From contig NZ_JAHCDI010000004.1 in the NCBI RefSeq assembly GCF_019697375.1, positions 248,001 to 312,000 of the forward strand: a DNA stretch of 64,000 bases, written 5' to 3'. The DNA is from Micromonospora tarapacensis (GTDB lineage Bacteria > Actinomycetota > Actinomycetes > Mycobacteriales > Micromonosporaceae). The position numbers and the translations under genes are program-made. Below are positions 61,167-64,000 of the stretch, piece after piece (position 1 is the stretch's first letter; every line of letters starts with the position of its first letter). The notes beneath the pieces are model-generated. The model did not search any database, was not told where the DNA came from, and worked only from the letters and a program-made list of their open reading frames with translations.

Positions 61167-62512
61167 CGGACCGGTTCCGGCCGGGCCGTGGCGATCACGT
61201 CCCGCAACCAGGCGTACGACGACTTGGGCGTGCGGTGTCCGCTGCCGAAGTCGACGTGGACGAGGCCGAAGCGTTTGGTGAGGCCCTCGGCCCACTCCCA
61301 GTTGTCCAGCAGGGACCAGACGAAGTAGCCGGTCACGTCGATTCCGTCGTCGATCGCGGCCCGGACCGCCCGCAGGTGGCCGTCCAGGTAGTCGATCCGC
61401 TCCGGGTCGTGCACCCGCCCGGCGGCGTCCGGCGCGTCGTCGTAGGCGCAGCCGCTCTCGGTGATCTGCACCGGCGGCAGGTCCGCCCCGTAGCGGCGGT
61501 GCAGCCAGCCGAGCAGTTCGTGCAGCCCCTCCGGGACCACCGGCCAGTCGAAGGCGGTACGCGGGTAGCCGGTGAGCGGCACCAGGTCGAAGGGGAGCGG
61601 GGCGCCCTCCTCGGGCGCGCGTACGGCGGTGGGGTGGTAGTAGTTGACGCCGAGCACGTCGATCGGGGCGGCGATCACGTCGAGGTCGCCGTCGCGCACC
61701 ACGGTGGTGTCGAAGCCCAGCTCGGGCGGGTACCCACGGCCGAGCAGCGGGTCGGTGAACAGCCGGTTGTGCAGCGCCTCGTAGGCCGCCGCCGCGGTGG
61801 CGTCGGGCCGGCTGCCGCCGACGGTACGCACCGGCGAGTAGTTGTTGGCGATGGCGACCTGGCTGGTGCTGCCGGCGCGCAGCGCGGCGACCGCGAGACC
61901 GTGGCCGAGTAGTTGGTGGTGGGCCACCGGGAAGGCGTCGAAGAGCAGCATCCGGCCCGGCGCGTGTACGCCCATGCCGTGCCCGAGGCTCATGTGGATG
62001 AACGGCTCGTTGAGGGTGATCCAGAGCTTGACCCGGTCGCCGAGGCGGGCCGCCATCAGGTCGGCGTAGTCGGCGAAACGGTGTGCGGTGTCGCGGTTCA
62101 GCCAGCCGCCGGCGTCCTCCAGCGTCTGGGGGAGGTCCCAGTGGAAGAGGGTGGCGACGGGGTCGATGCCGTGGTCGAGCAGTTCGTCGACCAGCCGTTC
62201 GTAGAAGTCCAGCCCGACGGGGTTGACCGTACCGGTGCCGGTCGGCAGCACCCGGGGCCAGGCGATCGAGAAGCGGTACGCGGTGACGCCCAGCCCGGCC
62301 ATCAGGGCGACGTCCTCGGCGTACCGGTGGTAGTGGTCGCAGGCCACGTCGCCGGTGCTGCCGTCGATGATCCGACCGGGTGAGCCGGCGAAGGTGTCCC
62401 AGATGGACGGGCCGCGTCCGCCGGTCCGGGCGGCGCCCTCGATCTGGTACGCGGACGTGGAGACACCCCAGCGAAATCCGGTGGGGAACTCGGGCATCGG
62501 TGCGGTCGGCAT
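61163..62512 (-). CDS. GH1 beta-glucosidase
   Basis: 449 residues, cytoplasmic. Motifs: FRWGVSTSAYQIEGA at the N-terminus, WITLNEPFIHMSLG (acid/base Glu), VLGVNYYHPTAV, and QITESGCAYDD (nucleophile Glu; ITESG in place of the usual ITENG), and FVWSLLDNWEWAEG. Hydrolyses beta-glucosides such as cellobiose. GGGAGAG lies upstream of ATG 62512. First gene of a two-gene operon with the MFS transporter; no LacI regulator follows. Confidence 0.94.
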   Translation of the reverse strand: MPTAPMPEFPTGFRWGVSTSAYQIEGAARTGGRGPSIWDTFAGSPGRIIDGSTGDVACDHYHRYAEDVALMAGLGVTAYRFSIAWPRVLPTGTGTVNPVGLDFYERLVDELLDHGIDPVATLFHWDLPQTLEDAGGWLNRDTAHRFADYADLMAARLGDRVKLWITLNEPFIHMSLGHGMGVHAPGRMLLFDAFPVAHHQLLGHGLAVAALRAGSTSQVAIANNYSPVRTVGGSRPDATAAAAYEALHNRLFTDPLLGRGYPPELGFDTTVVRDGDLDVIAAPIDVLGVNYYHPTAVRAPEEGAPLPFDLVPLTGYPRTAFDWPVVPEGLHELLGWLHRRYGADLPPVQITESGCAYDDAPDAAGRVHDPERIDYLDGHLRAVRAAIDDGIDVTGYFVWSLLDNWEWAEGLTKRFGLVHVDFGSGHRTPKSSYAWLRDVIATARPEPVR

Positions 62513-62698
62513 GCGCTCTCCCGGGAAACGCGAGACGTGTTCGGAACTCTAGGGCGAGTCGCGGCGGGGCGCCATAGGCTCCCGGGCCGCAGAGAGCAAT
62601 ACCTTTCGGCGTGTCTTCGGCGAACACGTCCATATACGTCCGTTTTTGCGCATACAGTTCCAAATATTGTGGGATGTCCTCACTGGAGGAAGACGGAA

Positions 62699-63145
62699 AT
62701 GATCCTCGTGGAACGCAGCGCGCACGTGGCGGCGCCGGTGGAAGCGGTCTGGGATGTGGTGCAACGGGCCGAGCAGTTGCCGGCCTGGCTGGCCGGGGTC
62801 CGCGCGGCCGAGGTCCTCTCGGGGGAGGGCTTCGGCCGGCGGCAGCTGGTCCAGGCCGGCCGCGGTGCCGCGCATGAGGCCGAGGTGATCGCCTACCAGG
62901 AGCCGGGCCTGATCGGTTGGCGCGAGCGCGCCAAGGGCGCCGGTGCCCGGGCGGAGGCGCGCACCGAGATATACGTCCAGCTCACCCCCGACGAGGAGGA
63001 GGGTGGGACGGTCGTCCGGCTGATCGTCGTGCGCTGGCCGGCCGGCCCGGTCAAGGCCGCCCTGCTCCGGCTCGGCCTGCGTCGGGTCGGCGCCGACCTG
63101 GAGGACTCGCTGGCCCGGCTGACCGACCTGGCCGCCGTCGGCTGA
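62699..63145 (+). CDS. SRPBCC (polyketide cyclase/START-like) protein
   Basis: 148 residues from ATG 62699 (GGAGGA 8 nt upstream). Begins MILVERSAHVAAPVEAVWDV, the typical first strand and helix of SRPBCC proteins; GTVVRLIVVRWPAGPVKAAL and LEDSLARLTDLAAV end the fold. Binds a hydrophobic ligand in this family. The 186 nt upstream is AT-rich (62,600-62,680) and shared with the divergent GH1 operon. Confidence 0.8.
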   Translation: MILVERSAHVAAPVEAVWDVVQRAEQLPAWLAGVRAAEVLSGEGFGRRQLVQAGRGAAHEAEVIAYQEPGLIGWRERAKGAGARAEARTEIYVQLTPDEEEGGTVVRLIVVRWPAGPVKAALLRLGLRRVGADLEDSLARLTDLAAVG

Positions 63146-63242
63146 CGGATCGCGTCCCTGGCGTCACCCGCGACGGTGGCGGCCCGGTGTCCCTTCCAGG
63201 TGCACCCGGGCCGCCACCGCTGTCCGCCACCCGGGCCGGTCC

Positions 63243-63753
63243 TCACACCACCACGGTGAACGCGGCGACGCGTACCTCGTCGAGGTGCCGGAACTCGAAG
63301 GACAGCCGGTAGGTGCCGGCCGACGGCACGGTGACGCCGAACGCCACCACCGAGCTGGGTTGGCTCGCCGCCGCGGGGTGCACGTGCAGGTACGCCAGGT
63401 CGCCGTGGCGCAACGCCACCAGGTGCCCGTACGCGCCCAGGTGCCGTTGCAGGTCGTTCACCGGCCGCCCGTCGCGGCCGAGCCAGACGAGCACCTGGTG
63501 GGACTCGCCCGCGCGCAGCCCTCCGTCGAGCGTGATCGTGTACCCGTCCGACCAGGCCGGTCTCCTCGGGCGGGGCGAGCGGGCCGGCGGCGTACCGGCC
63601 GGGGACCGGCAGGTCGACGCCCAGGGTGACGCCCGCCGGTGCGCCCGCAGGCCAGAAGTCGGCGATGGCTCGCAGCGGGCCGGGTGCCGCCGGGGTGACC
63701 GTCACCCGCCAGGTGCCGTCCGCACGCGAACGGCCCGGCACGGTGGAGAACAC
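63243..63753 (-). pseudogene. Broken secreted-protein gene (frameshifted, N-terminus missing)
   Basis: Two frames: 63753-63550 with TWRVTVTPAAPGPLRAIADF then LPVPGRYAAGP, and about 63549-63243 with YTITLDGGLRAGESHQVLVW then VNDLQRHLGAYGHLVALRHG and YLHVHPAA. Together they look like the C-terminal 170 residues of a secreted actinobacterial protein with a DLQ..LGAYGHLVALR..DLAYLHVHP motif. Removing one base near 63548-63549 joins them. No signal peptide or start signal is visible, and the aceE stop lies just upstream, so the 5' half has probably been lost. Confidence 0.6.
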
Positions 63754-63785
63754 CGCGCCGGGCCCTGGTCGGGCGGACGTCCTGG

Positions 63786-64000
63786 CTAGCTGTCGCCGCC
63801 GGTCTCGCCGACCGGCGCGGCGTTGACGTCGTCGATGGCGTACTTCTTGGCCGCCTCGGCCGGTACGTGCGCCGGCACCGCCCCGCGCAGCGCGAGCTGC
63901 CGCAGCGTCGCGACCGCGATCGACTCGGCGTCGACGTGGAAGTGCCGCCGCAGCGCGTGCCGGGTGTCCGACAGGCCGAAGCCGTCGGTGCCCAGCGAGG
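63786..64000 (-). CDS. aceE: Pyruvate dehydrogenase E1 (AceE), C-terminus only
   Basis: The window's right edge contains only the last 71 codons, ending TAG 63786-63788. The sequence (SLGTDGFGLSDTRHALRRHF, HVDAESIAVATLRQLALRG, PAEAAKKYAIDD) is the C-terminal domain of the homodimeric pyruvate dehydrogenase E1 of actinobacteria. The rest lies to the right. Confidence 0.88.
   Translation of the reverse strand, partial: SLGTDGFGLSDTRHALRRHFHVDAESIAVATLRQLALRGAVPAHVPAEAAKKYAIDDVNAAPVGETGGDS

Noticed and set aside
1..64000. tRNA, rRNA or intact insertion sequences
   Set aside because: I looked for T-loop and acceptor-stem patterns, rRNA-like conserved stretches and transposase motifs and found none that I can support; short or diverged ones could be missed by eye.

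Overview
The window reads as chromosome of a high-GC actinomycete, most likely Micromonosporaceae (Micromonospora or a close relative). Support comes from the very high G+C, codon third positions almost always G/C, frequent GTG starts with GGAGG-type ribosome binding sites, the fasR-fabD-fabH-acpP-fabF cluster, DUF3145 and DUF397/DUF5753 proteins, and a c-di-AMP riboswitch upstream of a cell-wall hydrolase. The genus is an inference. I recognised no tRNA, rRNA, CRISPR array or intact transposase.

Region 1 (1-24,050) is a phage-defence region built around a BREX type 2 (Pgl) locus. A 5'-truncated pglX adenine methyltransferase opens the window; pglY, pglZ, brxD and brxHI lie at 13,955-24,048. 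Between the two blocks sits about 10.9 kb of accessory genes: an XPB/Ssl2-N-like protein with an HTH partner, a membrane protein, a three-gene operon of unknown function, a pair of small unknown genes, an XRE/DUF5753-DUF397 regulator pair, a DivIVA-like / unknown / Cys-rich zinc-finger cluster, and an AbiEi-like antitoxin fused to a DUF559-type nuclease-like domain. pglW is presumably left of the window.

Region 2 (24,100-37,400) is mixed core metabolism: a secreted L,D-transpeptidase, a secreted alpha-amylase with a readable promoter and operator, a haem-b membrane protein with a NuoF-like Fe-S flavoprotein and a TlpA-like lipoprotein, a divergent seryl-tRNA synthetase, a MerR regulator fused to a sliding-clamp-like domain, a saccharopine-dehydrogenase-like reductase and a large LuxR (LAL) regulator.

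Region 3 (37,400-51,800) holds DsbA-like and triple-BON proteins, a tail-anchored membrane protein, a 48-residue lipoprotein, a STAS anti-anti-sigma factor, SurE with a PfkB kinase, a peptidoglycan hydrolase under a c-di-AMP riboswitch, a cation efflux protein, HelR, an alpha/beta hydrolase, a carbonic anhydrase and a GH3 lipoprotein. Region 4 (51,800-64,000) has the fatty-acid synthesis cluster with its activator FasR, gltX, a GH1 glucosidase with an MFS transporter, an SRPBCC protein, a broken secreted-protein gene and the C-terminus of aceE.

Two features cross these boundaries. First, an imperfect palindrome of about 55-70 bp starting GATCATG occurs four times (10,318; 12,728; 13,811; 25,145), at or near gene 3' ends and beside G-rich or C-rich tracts. 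Second, at least four long genes (zinc-finger protein, pglY, LAL regulator, peptidoglycan hydrolase) appear frameshifted at sites where one added G or C in a short homopolymer restores the frame. This looks more like base undercalling in the assembly than biology, so those products are described as if intact and the doubt is flagged.
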